NCBI RefSeq assembly: GCF_035083965.1
Contig: NC_089735.1
Location: 11,332,501-11,396,500 of the forward strand
Direction: 5' to 3'
From: Branchiostoma lanceolatum
Lineage: Eukaryota; Chordata; Leptocardii; Amphioxiformes; Branchiostomatidae
DNA length: 64,000 nt
Position 1 is the stretch's first letter. Every line of letters begins with the position of its first letter. Below the pieces are notes generated by a model. The model was not told the DNA's origin, did not search any database, and saw nothing but the letters and a program-made list of their open reading frames with translations. The position numbers and the translations under genes are program-made. Below, one piece after another: positions 54,355 through 64,000 of the stretch.

Positions 54355-55151
54355 TATGTGTGTGAGGGAGAGACACAGAGAGAGAGAGAGATTGTCTTCA
54401 TATTTGGTAGGTGGGTAGGTCTTTGTGACACCTCAAAATGATTACAATTTGTTCTATTTTTAATGATAATTTACAAATTTGTACAACTGAACGGAGATAG
54501 AATAGCATGGATACCATAACTGGTTACTGTTTGGTGAACAAATCAGGCTAAATATTAAGTGTTTCTCTTTTACCAACAGGTTCTTGATGCAGTTCAGAGA
54601 CAGTTTTGAGGAATCTGTTCTGCCAGCCTTTGAGAACATCATGGTAGGTGGAGATCACAATGTGGATGAATAATTAACATTGACAGCAGCTGAACTTGAT
54701 TCAGTGTTGTGTCTGAAAATCTTGTCTTCCTATGGCCTACCAACCTGAGGAAAGTACAACCTATACTAGCGACCACCTTTGCATAATGACCACCTGGTCA
54801 TTGTGGCCACTTTTGACGGTCCCTTAGATTATCTTTCCCATCGACCTAAGATTCAGAGACTACTTCCAGACGCTTCGAATGACATCCATCACTCTTCTTC
54901 AGCATCACTAAAATGATTTGGCAGTACAAGTCAATACTAGTACACGGATGAAACAGTTACTGGAATAAACAGTTTTAAAATTTTGTTTCTTTTGTTTTCT
55001 TTTGTTTTGTTTGCAGAAAAGGTGTGCAGAGATTAGTTTGACCGTGGTGCCCAGCTGTGTGTCCATGGTCAGTAACATGGCGGTGGACCCAGTACTTAGG
55101 AGAATCATGTCTGCACGGGCACAACTCTGGGAGGCCTGTCTACAAGCCATG
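46017..55151 (+). CDS. TTC12: Tetratricopeptide repeat protein 12 (N-terminal 14 exons)
   Basis: Exons 46017-46080, 47576-47748, 48544-48574, 49350-49549, 49952-50011, 50655-50726, 51242-51302, 51629-51829, 52268-52340, 52745-52836, 53318-53489, 54141-54236, 54580-54643, 55017-55151; all phases agree and the sum is 1494 nt, 498 codons. N-terminus MADKNTSKEELDKFLQNVDD, then EAFMDFIEKDA and three TPRs in exons 4-7 (ALKEEGNKAFKAGDFQTAV, AFIKLGQYDEALSDC, KAYIHKGRALVAKKEYDK), followed by an armadillo-like helical region. Order and motifs match vertebrate TTC12 (about 700 residues), a cytoplasmic factor for axonemal dynein-arm assembly in motile cilia. The last ~200 residues are not found before 64000; the remaining exons lie beyond the window or were lost. 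The gene is partial here. AAAATGG is a good start context. Confidence 0.93.
46287..46865. repeat. Interspersed repeat R1, copy interrupted by a MITE (TTC12 intron 1)
   Basis: Matches 30425-30780 on both sides of the MITE at 46433-46617. A short (CTCTA)n patch lies near 46400. Confidence 0.8.
46433..46617. mobile_element. 185-bp Tc1/mariner-type MITE, CTGTAAATGCA TIRs
   Basis: Tips CTGTAAATGCA on both sides, flanked by TA (46431-46432, 46618-46619). The uninterrupted R1 copy at 30.5 kb gives the empty site (TTTAGCACATTTGCG). Confidence 0.85.
48205..48379. mobile_element. MITE, CTGTAAATGCA family (TTC12 intron 2)
   Basis: CTGTAAATGCAGAAATG at the left and TGCATTTACAG at the right, with the same AAAACCACAGAGAAC/TGGTTTTA subterminal text. 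A more eroded relative lies near 48985-49130. Confidence 0.8.
49252..49334. repeat. (GAT)n microsatellite next to TTC12 exon 4
   Basis: About 27 GAT units ending about 15 bp before the exon 4 acceptor (GACCTACAG at 49349). It leaves almost no polypyrimidine tract. Confidence 0.95.
50080..50430 (-). mobile_element. tRNA-derived SINE in TTC12 intron 5
   Basis: Minus-strand head near 50415 with A-box-like GGCACAAGCAGTAAGC and B-box GAGTTCGATCC. The body matches 11330-11510 in intron 2 of the GPCR gene. Confidence 0.65.
51051..51069. mobile_element. 19-bp palindromic micro-insertion (third member)
   Basis: CAAGGAGGTTTTATCCTTG, flanked by GTTACAT (51044-51050) and GTAACAT (51070-51076), a 7-bp duplication with one change. 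Shares its first 13 bases with the 36-bp element at 60955. Confidence 0.5.
52640..52676. repeat. (TG)n microsatellite in TTC12 intron 9
   Basis: About 18 TG units, roughly 70 bp before exon 10. Confidence 0.95.
52990..53215 (-). mobile_element. tRNA-derived SINE in TTC12 intron 10
   Basis: Minus-strand head near 53210 (GTCGTGTGGCAAAACGGCAG, CCCGGGTTTGAAT) and body motif TTGGGAAAAGGCACTTTAC. Same family as 37295-37645. Confidence 0.7.
54309..54392. repeat. (GT)n then (GA)n microsatellite in TTC12 intron 12
   Basis: GT run with TATG variants passing into AGAGAG. Confidence 0.95.
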
Positions 55152-55345
55152 GTAAGGAGAGGTGTCTTCTCTCAGCAACTTTAAGACACTCTTATCTTAG
55201 AAATATACATGGTCAGTAACATGGCGGTGGACCCAGTACTTAGGAGAATCATGTCTGCACGGGCACAACTCTGGGAAGCCTGTCTGCTAGCCATTGGTAA
55301 GGTGAGGTGTCTTCTCTCAGCAACTTTGAGAATCTTAAAAAATAT
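55065..55345. repeat. 144-bp tandem duplication of part of TTC12 exon 14 plus donor
   Basis: ATGGTCAGTAACATGGCGGT starts at 55065 inside exon 14 and again at 55209. The copy spans the last ~29 codons of the exon, its GTAAGG donor and the start of the intron, nearly unchanged. The copy lacks the exon's own acceptor; a TATCTTAG just before it would give the wrong phase and an early stop, so it is probably a non-functional exon fragment. Confidence 0.85.
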
Positions 55346-55371
55346 ACATTTGTACATGTACATACACCGGT

Positions 55372-55520
55372 GCAATGGCCTAGTTGATAGAGTGTTCGCC
55401 TTGTGCACGGTAGGTCATGAGTTCGAACCCCAGCCGGGTCATTCCAAAGACTTTAAAAATGGCACATACTGCTTTCTCTGCTTAGCACTCAGCATTTGGG
55501 AAAGAGTATCACGAAACTGT
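55372..55520 (+). mobile_element. tRNA-derived SINE, plus strand
   Basis: A-box GCAATGGCCTAGTTGATAG, B-box GAGTTCGAACCCC, then a body with CAGCATTTGGGAAAGAG. A tRNA fold with a closed acceptor stem is not seen. Confidence 0.7.
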
Positions 55521-56091
55521 TAAACACACACATCACTACCAGCGGATCAGCCCCTATAGAAATGGAGATGGGAGCCACCCCTATTAGTCCATGGGCCAGG
55601 TCCCTCAAAATAGCCATTTGGTACCAAACAGAGGGCCAAAGGGTGACTTACTTTTTTGAAAAGGTTAACTCCTCTACTTTATAATTATGCATGATAACAA
55701 TGTCAAATGTCCAGCTTTTTAGGAATTATCACGTGATATGGTGACGTCATTAAAATGGACCTCGATTTTTGGGACTTAATTCAGAGGACTGGGACAAAAT
55801 ATCAAACATCAATAATCTTCGGTGAAAATCGGTTTGTAGGCAAAAGATACCACAGGAATCACGAAATAGTATGTTTTTGGTTGATATCTTAACTCTATAA
55901 GAAGCTATGAGTCTTTGAAGTCCATTTTTTTGGGTAATTTTGTGTAAAAAAATGTATTGTTTACTTTCCAAAATCAGGCATTTATTTGGACCACCTATGG
56001 GGTCTTGTGTAATACATTATGTTGATAGGCCATATCATTTTCTGCATTTTGGGCTTTGAACCAACAAAATCGTCAAAAATATCAGGAGTTA

Positions 56092-56810
56092 GAGTCAATT
56101 CCACATTACCGAGAGGGTGTTTGTTGCCTTTTGTTCTAACATTTGCAAAACCTTTGTAACAATCTAAGGGAGATAAGTTACTGTTTAGAACAATTTCCAA
56201 CATTCATTTGATGTTTTAAATAGTTTCTGCTGTGTTCCAACATGTTAGACAAATTTCTAACATTGCACATGTTATTTGTATTATTTTCGAAACTGTAGGA
56301 AAAGAGGTTGATCATTTGTTCCTACATGTTCCAACATTATAACAACAAGGTATAACTGGGTCAGTGGGATGGGAACAGGGCAATTCACACATCCCTTCAA
56401 AGTATAGGGGATTAGGCCTGGGTGCCATGCATAGACACCTCAAGACAACAGTCTAGACGTGAAATCTAAAAATATACAGAGGCAGACAATAGAGTGTGAT
56501 TAGCACCTACTTTTATGGGGTCAATAACCCAAATCTACCATTTGAAAAATGATGCAAATTGTTCCAACATGTTCGAACAGTGAAACAATCACATAGATGT
56601 TTGAAAATTGTTCTAAATAAAGAGATATTTGTGCAATTACTTTCCAAATAGTTCCAACATATATAAATAAGTTCAAACATGTTCAAACTTTCATTCTTGA
56701 TTGCTTGAACAATTTAGAACTATTTTGACTGGAATAGTCTTTCATCTAAAATTGTTTGAACTCATTAGCAATATTACCTGAAAACCCTCTCGGTGACATG
56801 GAATTGACTC
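56092..56810. mobile_element. 719-bp MITE with GAGTCAATTCC TIRs
   Basis: Left GAGTCAATTCCACATTACCG, right inverted GAGTCAATTCCATGTCACCG, both running on through AGAGGG. TA on both sides suggests Tc1/mariner-type insertion. The interior is full of degenerate GTTCCAACATGTT motifs, itself a near-palindrome. No gene. Confidence 0.7.
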
Positions 56811-57327
56811 TATAAGGGTTTTAAGAATTACACCCAACGGCCATGGTATCGAATCGCCGCAAATATCGCAATGCATCATGGGTAATTTTAAGAGGGTCTG
56901 TCTGTAATTATACCTTGTAGCAAAGGACAAAATGTCGATTTTTTTTAAATTTTGGGTGGTGGTAAGGCCTTGGTCCAATTGTAGAAATATGGGTAAGTTT
57001 TGGGTTAACTGGTGGTCACCGGTTGCCATGGAAACGGTCACTTTTTAAAAGACGGCGGATTTCTATCCGCAAAGGCTCAATCTCGTCCAGAATAAACCAT
57101 CTTTAGCCTACAGAAACGCCACCTAAGGCCACAGCAAGTAAATTTTATGGATGACATCCTCCGCAGACTCCAAAATTAATGAGATAGGGCGAAAAAAACA
57201 AAAGGCGGGCCCCCCAAAAAAAGATTCCTATATTTTCACATTTTTAGATCATAAGTCTTGTTAAACAAGAATTGAGGCGACGAAATATGATATCATGACC
57301 AACAGGTCTTTTATTCCTGTATTCAAC

Positions 57328-57362
57328 CAATGAGGTTTCATATATGATATAAAACCTCCTTG
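57328..57362. mobile_element. 35-bp palindromic micro-insertion with 7-bp duplication
   Basis: A near-perfect palindrome with arms CAATGAGGTTTCAT and, inverted, CAAGGAGGTTTTAT. ATTCAAC directly flanks it on both sides (57321-57327 and 57363-57369). Confidence 0.8.
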
Positions 57363-57372
57363 ATTCAACAGT

Positions 57373-60300
57373 TACCTATTCTTTCCGCGCAGCGATTGAC
57401 TCATCCATATGAAGCTATGGGGTAGTGCCTGGAGTCGCGCGGCGATGTGATTCATGCCTATTTGTGACAAAAAGGGGGGCGGGTGGGCGGGAAGGTCTTG
57501 GTGTATTCACCGACCCTCGTCTTGCTCCGTATCATTACTCCCGTCACCCCTCCCCACCATCTCTTTCCTATCGTACCTATCGCCGGGTCACCAGGCTATG
57601 CGGATGAGTCTGTCGCTTCAGTGGAGTAAACAGTCAGTTTTCGCCTTATATAGATTGGGTATATGGATCAGCCAATCACAGCGCAGGAAAGATAGTTACC
57701 TATTCTTTCCGCGCAGCGATTGACTCATCCATATGAAGCTATGGGGTAGTGCCTTACGTCGCGCTCCTCCTTTTCCTTCACAACCTATTTTCCATTTGTT
57801 TTTTCCCCTTTCCTATTTTCTCTTTCTTCCCAATCTCATCTTTCCCAATCTCATCTTTCAATTACCTATTAACTATTCCTTCTCCCTTTTCCCTAACTTC
57901 ATTTCTTTATCTTCTTACTCAACATATGTCCCGGTCGTTATATTCAACCAACTACCAGAGTACATCTAGACACTTAAGACGCATGTGACAACATTCTTTA
58001 TTTCATCTCCCCAATCTCCCAGTCTGATATATATATATATAATCATTATCCGGCCCAATTTCATCTATCCTGAGAGTCAAACACTGACTCCACTGCAACA
58101 CTTTATTGTTCACACAATTTCACATGGTACAACACAATGTCTAATTCACATCATCACACGAGTAACCATCCTTGTGGCTTGGGTAACCTTTCTTGTGCAA
58201 GTATAAATGATTTTGTTTCAGATAAATCAACCATATGCATTTCTTATTTCAACATTGCCACCGTCTATTCATTCAATTACATATATGCACCACATACATA
58301 TACCAGATTCTCACATTCGTTATTCCGTTCCGTCCATTTCTTATTTCTTATTGAATCTTACGACAGTTACTCGTCCGTTATCTTCACCTTAACAGAGTAT
58401 TCACTTTTGTTCAAATCGGCTTTACAGTTACTTACAAAATGACCAAAACCATAGCATCTGAAGCATCTATCCAAAGGGCGGGCATTTTAAAAGTTGTTCC
58501 CTCAGACGGCGGGAACACGTTTGTGGAAAACGCCGGCTGTGGAATTCTGAAACGCCGGCTGTGGAAACGTTCTGCTATGACCCTCGCCCTTTGCTGTATC
58601 TACCGACTCCTCCATCATGGCGCTAGCTTTCCTTGGGTTGCATACGCTACCAATACTTCACTGAATTCGAAGTGATGCAATTCTGCCACATATGGCCTGT
58701 AATATTAAATGAAACGAAGTTTTAGAGGCGTGCCATTCACCCTCTTTTTCATCACCACGCTAACGACGTTTCATACCGTCCTGGTAAATTAATTACCATT
58801 ATACTAGATTACTACACCACAGGTGTGTCGCACATGTTCAAATCGGCGTTCTATGTTATTTGCATATCTATGGGCCATTCCCACTTTCATCGGCGTACTC
58901 CTGCCGTTTTGTCTGATACAATCATTACACGCCATGTCCACAAGCACGGGCCATTCCCGTGTGCTATATGTTTACTGTATCAAACCTGCACCTCTTGCAG
59001 GAAACAAACGTCCATTTATGATACCAATTCCTCGATTTACGACCGGGTCCACTACCTCTGGTCTTGACTGGCTTATCAACAATGCAGATTCAAAATTACA
59101 CACACACGAAGTACCAAATGTAACGCCAGAAATACCATTATAGTATTGTGTTGACAAGTAACCAATGCTAATCTGAATTACCGCCTTGACAACTATGATC
59201 CCGAGCGGGCGGCAGCCCTGTCCCTATTTGCTGCGGTCACCTCCGCCGCGTGGTGCGAGTGCCCCCGGCTGACCGACGCTTGGGGCTGAGTGTCCTCCGG
59301 CTTGCTGCGCCCGGCCGCACCTGGTCCCTGCATGTGTGCCCTGTGATGCTTGCGATGCTCGGATTCAGTTGCCAGCCGTTGTCTTGAGTCTGTTGTTTGC
59401 TTCCTCCAGCTTTGTCACCTCCCGGTCGACCTCCTGGTATAGTCCCTGTGACATTTAAGACAACAATACCAAAATTAGATATCCAGCGCTACTGAGGCCT
59501 ACTATCACTCATAACCACACATACTGCCCGAGCATGCCAGCTCGCCTGCGAGAAGAGCAGACCTCAGCATGACGAAAAGCAATGCACGTGCAAACGACAG
59601 ACAACTCTCACACACAATCCGTACATACCAACGCTTCCAATTCCATTATATCCAGAAAATTTGACCAGAAAACACCGTCAAATTTCAGAATCACAGCATA
59701 ATTCAACTTTCTATACTCCCTGAGACCGTAATGTCCTTCCTGAGACTTCACGCAGACACAGAGTTGGGCACAAAACGATCTGTCTTGCACGTGCTGTCCG
59801 CCCCTGGGAGCACCGGACGCTGGACCAGTCTCTGGGGATGAGTCTGCTGGTGCGGTGTTATATTGCCTTGACGAGCTGGCGGTAGCCCTATGCCCGCTTG
59901 CTGGTCACCGGCTCTCCACGTGGTACTCCCGGCTGACCACCGTCCTGTGACGGCGCTTGCACTTGGGGCTGCCCTCCAGCTTGCTGCACGGCCGCGACGA
60001 GCGCTGCTTCTGGTTGCGGTGCCGCTATTTCGCCGTCGGTATTCTGTTGTTATCTTCCCCCTCCAGCCTGGTCATGTCCGGGCGGGTTTTGTACCACCTG
60101 GGCTCCCCAAACCTGGTTCCCGGCGGGGGGTTGCCCTGCTCCCGGTATAGCCGGTACCTGTGACATCTACAATAATATCACAATTAGATATCCATCTCTA
60201 CTGAGGCGTGTTACCACTCATAATCACACATATTGCGCGAACACACCTCGCCTACGAGAAGAGCAGACCTCAGTATGACGAAGGCAATGCACGTGCAACG

Positions 60301-60615
60301 ACAGACAACTCACATACCAACGCACCCAATTTCATTATCTCTCAGAATTCCAACTCAAAACACCACCAAAGTTATCCCTTTTCCAAAATTATAGCAAAAT
60401 CCAACCTTCCCTACTCCCTGAAAAACTTCGCGTGGACACAAACTTCGGCAAAAAGCGGTCTGTCTTGCACGTTCTTCCTGGGCGGTCCGACGGAGCTCCT
60501 AACGCCGTACCAGGCTGTGCGGACGAGTCTGTCGCTTCAGTGGAGTAAACAGTCAGTTTTCGCCTTATATAGATTGGGTATATGGATCAGCCAATCACAG
60601 CGCAGGAAAGATAGT
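57373..60615. repeat. Tandem pair: 322-bp short unit and ~2.9-kb long unit
   Basis: TTACCTATTCTTTCCGCGCA starts at 57373 and again at 57695. A ~105-bp end block (CAGTCAGTTTTCGCCTTATA to GCGCAGGAAAGATAG) closes the first unit at 57694 and recurs at 60508-60615. The first unit therefore looks like an internally deleted form of the second. No coding function assigned. Confidence 0.7.
59190..60480. repeat. Two ~650-bp diverged tandem copies
   Basis: 59190-59810 and 59860-60480 share order and wording: CCCGGCTGACC, TTAGATATCCA, GAGAAGAGCAGACCTCAG, ATGACGAA, GCAATGCACGTGCAA, GATCTGTCTTGCACG-like end. On the minus strand each has an acceptor-like AG near a short charged frame (LYQEVDREVTKLEEANNRL and DMTRLEGEDNNR), perhaps a remnant exon pair. 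Too short and broken to call a gene. Confidence 0.6.
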
Positions 60616-60649
60616 AAACATGTCCTTGTAGATGTGTGTACATCTCAAT

Positions 60650-61060
60650 AGACAGTACAACAAATGCAGAAAAGAGCTTGTTGTACCATCATCTGAACCA
60701 ACTACAATGGGTATTCATATGCGATGAATCACCTTGTATATACAGTTCAATTAACTAGACCCCCCCCCCCATTATTTATATGTCCTTGCTAGAACAAATG
60801 CAGAAAACAGCTTGTTATCATACCATCATGGGCAGGAACCACACTGCGTATTCATATGCAACGAAACACCTTAGACTGTCAACATTAAACTGTTCTTGCG
60901 TAATTGTACACAACTCAATTAAGTAGAACAAACGCAGAAAACAGCTTGTCATACCAAGGAGGTTTTATATAGATATATAAAACCTCCTTGGTCATACCAT
61001 CATGGGCAGGAACTTCACTGGGTATTCATATGCAATGAAACACCTTAGACTATCAACGTT
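60650..61060. repeat. Three ~135-bp tandem copies
   Basis: Units with ACAAATGCAGAAAACAGCTTG ... CATACCATCATGGGCAGGAA-like text begin near 60655, 60790 and 60925. The third is interrupted by the 36-bp palindrome. Confidence 0.8.
60955..60990. mobile_element. 36-bp palindromic micro-insertion with 7-bp duplication and paralogous empty site
   Basis: Starts CAAGGAGGTTTTATAT and ends with its inverse, broken only at the centre. GTCATAC flanks both sides (60948-60954 and 60991-60997). The second tandem unit (near 60815) shows the same region without the insert. Confidence 0.85.
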
Positions 61061-61449
61061 TACGACACATTTGCCCATTTTTGGCATGTTGACCACCGTC
61101 GAAGGGCAATGAAAATTCTTGTTTTTTATTTCGAAATCAGGTGAAAATTAATGAGCGCGCTGATGTCATCCATAGAAATTACTTGCTGTGGCCTAACTAG
61201 AGGGACAACATTTGCGAGCAAATGCAGAATGTTAACCTTCACTTGGTGTTTACGTTTCGAACAAGGAAGGATAAGTTGTTTTATTTAGTTGGATAATTCA
61301 AAAAGGGACGAATGAATGCTCATAAATTTCTACCTGTAAGGGACGTTGATGAAGACGAACAACATGGTTGCATAATGTGCACAATCAATAAGGAAGATTT
61401 ATATTTCAATAAAATACTCACTTACATGACAAAAGGTCAGGCTCAAGAG

Positions 61450-64000
61450 CATGGTTCCTTAATATTCATGAACATTCATGAACATTCATAATTTTTCCTA
61501 AATATTCATGAACGTTCATGAAAATTTATGAAATTCATAAACGTTCATGAATGTTCATGAATTTTCATGAATTTTTATGAATTTTAATGAATTTTCATGA
61601 ACGTTCATGAATTGTCATGAATTTTCATAAATTTTCATGAACGTTCATGAATTTTCATGAATTTTCATGAACGTTCATGACTTTTCATGACTTTTCATGA
61701 ATTTTCATGAATTTTCATGAATTTTCCTGAACGTTCATTGAACTTTCATGAACGTTCATGAATTTTCATGAATTTTCATGAATTTTTATGAATTTTCATG
61801 AACGTTCATGACTTTTCATGAATTTTCATGAATTTTCCTGAACGGTCATTGAACTTTCATGAACGTTCATGAATTTTCATGAATTTTCATGAATTTTTAT
61901 GAATTTTCATGAACGTTCATGAATTTTCATGAATTGTCATGAATTTTCATGAACGTTCATGTACTTTCATGAATTTTCATGAATTTTCATGAATTTTCAA
62001 GAATTTTCATGAATTTTCATGAAATTTTCATGAATTTTCATGAACGTTCATGAATATTTATGAATTTTCATGAACGTTCATGAATGTTCATGAATTTTCA
62101 TGAATTTTTATGAATTTTCATGAATTTTCATGAACGTTCATGAATTTTCATGAATTTCATGAATTTTCATGAACGTTCATGAGAATTCATGAATTTTCAT
62201 GAATTTTCATCAATTTTCATGAATTTTTATGAATTTTCATTAACATTCATGAATTTTCTTGAATTTTCATGAATTTTCTTGAATTTTCATGAACGTTCAT
62301 GAATTTTCTTGAATTTTCATGAATTTTCATGAACGTTCATGAATTTTCATGAATTTTCATGAATTTTCATGAACGTTCATGAGAATTCATGAATTTTCAT
62401 GAATTTTCATGAATTTTCATGAATTTTCATGAATTTTTATGAATTTTCATGAACGTTCATGGATTTTCCTGAATTTTCCTGAATTTTCATGAACGTTCAT
62501 GAATTTTCATGAATTTTCATAAATTTTCATGAATTTTCATGAATTTTCATGAATTTTCATGAATATTTATGAATTTTCATGAACGTTCATGAATGTTCAT
62601 GAATTTTCATGAATTTTTATGAATTTTCATGAATTTTCATGAACGTTCATGAATTTTCATGAATTTTCATGAATTTTCATGAACGTTCATGAGAATTCAT
62701 GAATTTTCATGAATTTTTATGAATTTTCATGAACGTTCATGAATTTTCCTGAATTTTCATGAATTTTAATGAACGTTCATGAATTTTCATGAATTTTCAT
62801 GAATTTTCATGAATTTTCATGAACGTTCATGAATTTTCATGAATTTTCATGAATTTAAATGAATTTTCATGAATTTTCCTGAACGTTCATTGAACTTTCA
62901 TGAACGTTCATGAATTTTCATGAATTTTCATGAATTTTTATGAATTTTCATGAACGTTCATGACTTTTCATGAATTTTCATGAATTTTCCTGAACGTTCA
63001 TTGAACTTTCATGAACGTTCATGAATTTTCATGAATTTTCATGAATTTTTATGAATTTTCATGAACGTTCATGAATTTTCATGAATTGTCATGAATTTTC
63101 ATGAACGTTCATGTACTTTCATGAATTTTCATGAATTTTCATGAATTTTCATGAATTTTCATGAATTTTCATGAATTTTCATGAACGTTCATGAATTTTC
63201 ATGAATTTTCATGAATTTTCATGAATTTTCATGAATTTTCACGAAAATTCATAGATATTCATGAACGTTCATGAAAATTCATGAAAATTCATGAAAATTC
63301 ATGAAAATTAATGAAAATTCATGAACGTTCATGAATTTTCATGAATTTCCATGAACTTTCATGAACTTTCATGAATTTTTATGAATTTTCATGAATTTTC
63401 ATGAACGTTCATGACTTTTCATGAATTTTCATGAATTTTCATGAATTTTCATGAATTTTCATGAATTTTCATGAACGTTCATTGAACTTTCATGACATTC
63501 ATGAAAATTCATGAATTTTCATGAATTTTCATGAATTTTCATGAATTTTCAAGAATTTTCATGAATTTTCATGAAATTTTCATGAATTTTCATGAATTTT
63601 CATGAACGTTCATGAATTTTCATGAATTTCATGAATTTTCATGAACGTTCATGAGAATACATGAATTTTCATGAATTTTCATCAATTGTCATGAATTTTT
63701 ATGAATTTTCATTAACGTTCATGAATTTTCATGAATTTTCATGAAATTTTTATGAATTTTCATGGATTTTCATGAACGTTCATGAATTTTCATGAATTTC
63801 ATGAATTTTCATGAACGTTCATGAGAATACATGAATTTTCATGAATTTTCATCAATTTTCATGAATTTTTATGAATTTTCATTAACGTTCATGAATTTTC
63901 TTGAATTTTCATGAATTTTCTTGAATTTTCATGAACGTTCATGGATTTTCCTGAATTTTCCTGAATTTTCATGAACGTTCATGAATTTTCATGAATTTTC
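61450..64000. repeat. 10-bp-period palindromic satellite (TTCATGAATT/TTCATGAACG)
   Basis: About 255 units of ATGAATTTTC type, with ATGAACGTTC units every few steps, run to the window end. TTCATGAA (palindrome) sits at nearly every unit junction and GAACGTTC is a second palindrome. There is a higher-order pattern: a block with CCTGAACGTTCATTGAAC and CATGTACTTTC at about 61726-61975 recurs at about 62878-63125, 1152 bp later. No gene. Confidence 0.95.

Larger units (their letters stand above)
57129..61194. mobile_element. ~4-kb region bounded by inverted GGCCACAGCAAGTAA ends
   Basis: GGCCACAGCAAGTAAATTTT and ATGGATGACATC at 57129-57160 reappear inverted at about 61163-61194 with three changes. 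This could be the TIR pair of one large non-autonomous element, or two separate copies of one family. The interior has no recognised gene. Confidence 0.45.

Noticed and set aside
55209-55345. An additional functional TTC12 exon
   Set aside because: The repeated exon fragment has no in-phase acceptor; the available AG leads to a quick stop.
60301-60651. CRISPR-like or LTR interpretation of repeats near 57.4-61 kb
   Set aside because: Spacers are not uniform, the context is clearly animal, and the direct repeats do not begin/end TG...CA with a primer-binding site, so neither CRISPR nor an LTR element is supported.

Overview
This is animal nuclear DNA: genes split by GT-AG introns, long microsatellites, many MITE- and SINE-like repeats, and no bacterial gene organisation. 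The gene set (a neuropeptide-FF-type receptor, a TTC12 orthologue, a retinol-dehydrogenase-type SDR and a cluster of LAMP-domain proteins) and the repeat style fit an invertebrate deuterostome. My best guess is a lancelet (Branchiostoma); this is inference, not proof.

Layout: 1-3162 is repeats and microsatellite with no gene. 3163-4350 (-) is a PDIK1L/STK35-like kinase ending in a glycine-rich hydrophobic tail. 4351-9973 is intergenic and holds a SINE head, a pogo-like MITE and the first copy of a duplicated block. 9975-13261 (+) is a four-exon class A GPCR of NPFF-receptor type. 14426-15698 is a second copy of the receptor's 5' flank, carrying a nested LINE tail and bounded by 50-bp direct repeats. 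16895-20158 (+) is an unrecognised membrane protein with thirteen 22-residue repeats and one apparent frameshift.

21567-32405 (-) is a tandem cluster of four LAMP-like genes. Two have a YxxL-type lysosomal sorting tail, one has Phe in the Tyr position, and one has lost its transmembrane segment. 32.9-34.9 kb is foldback and TIR elements. 35596-37863 (+) is a four-exon, 94-residue secreted protein with one furin-like cysteine-rich module. 38550-43129 (-) is a seven-exon, 315-residue retinol dehydrogenase whose first intron appears to use a GC donor. 44.1-45.6 kb is a tandem-repeat block with small MITEs. 46017-55151 (+) is TTC12, fourteen exons covering the N-terminal ~498 residues; the C-terminal third is not in the window. 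55.2-61.4 kb is transposon-derived, and 61.45-64.0 kb is a 10-bp-period palindromic satellite running off the end.

The genes do not form one pathway. The LAMP cluster is the only true local family and shows duplication, repeat expansion and domain loss. The strongest unusual signals are a 35-36 bp palindromic insertion sequence with perfect 7-bp target duplications seen twice (plus a shorter third case), nested MITEs with 8-9 bp duplications, the duplicated receptor 5' flank, the repeat protein at 17-20 kb, and the phased 10-bp satellite. All gene structures were built by hand from splice consensus and reading phase; exon sums divide by three in the GPCR, RDH, furin-like and TTC12 models.
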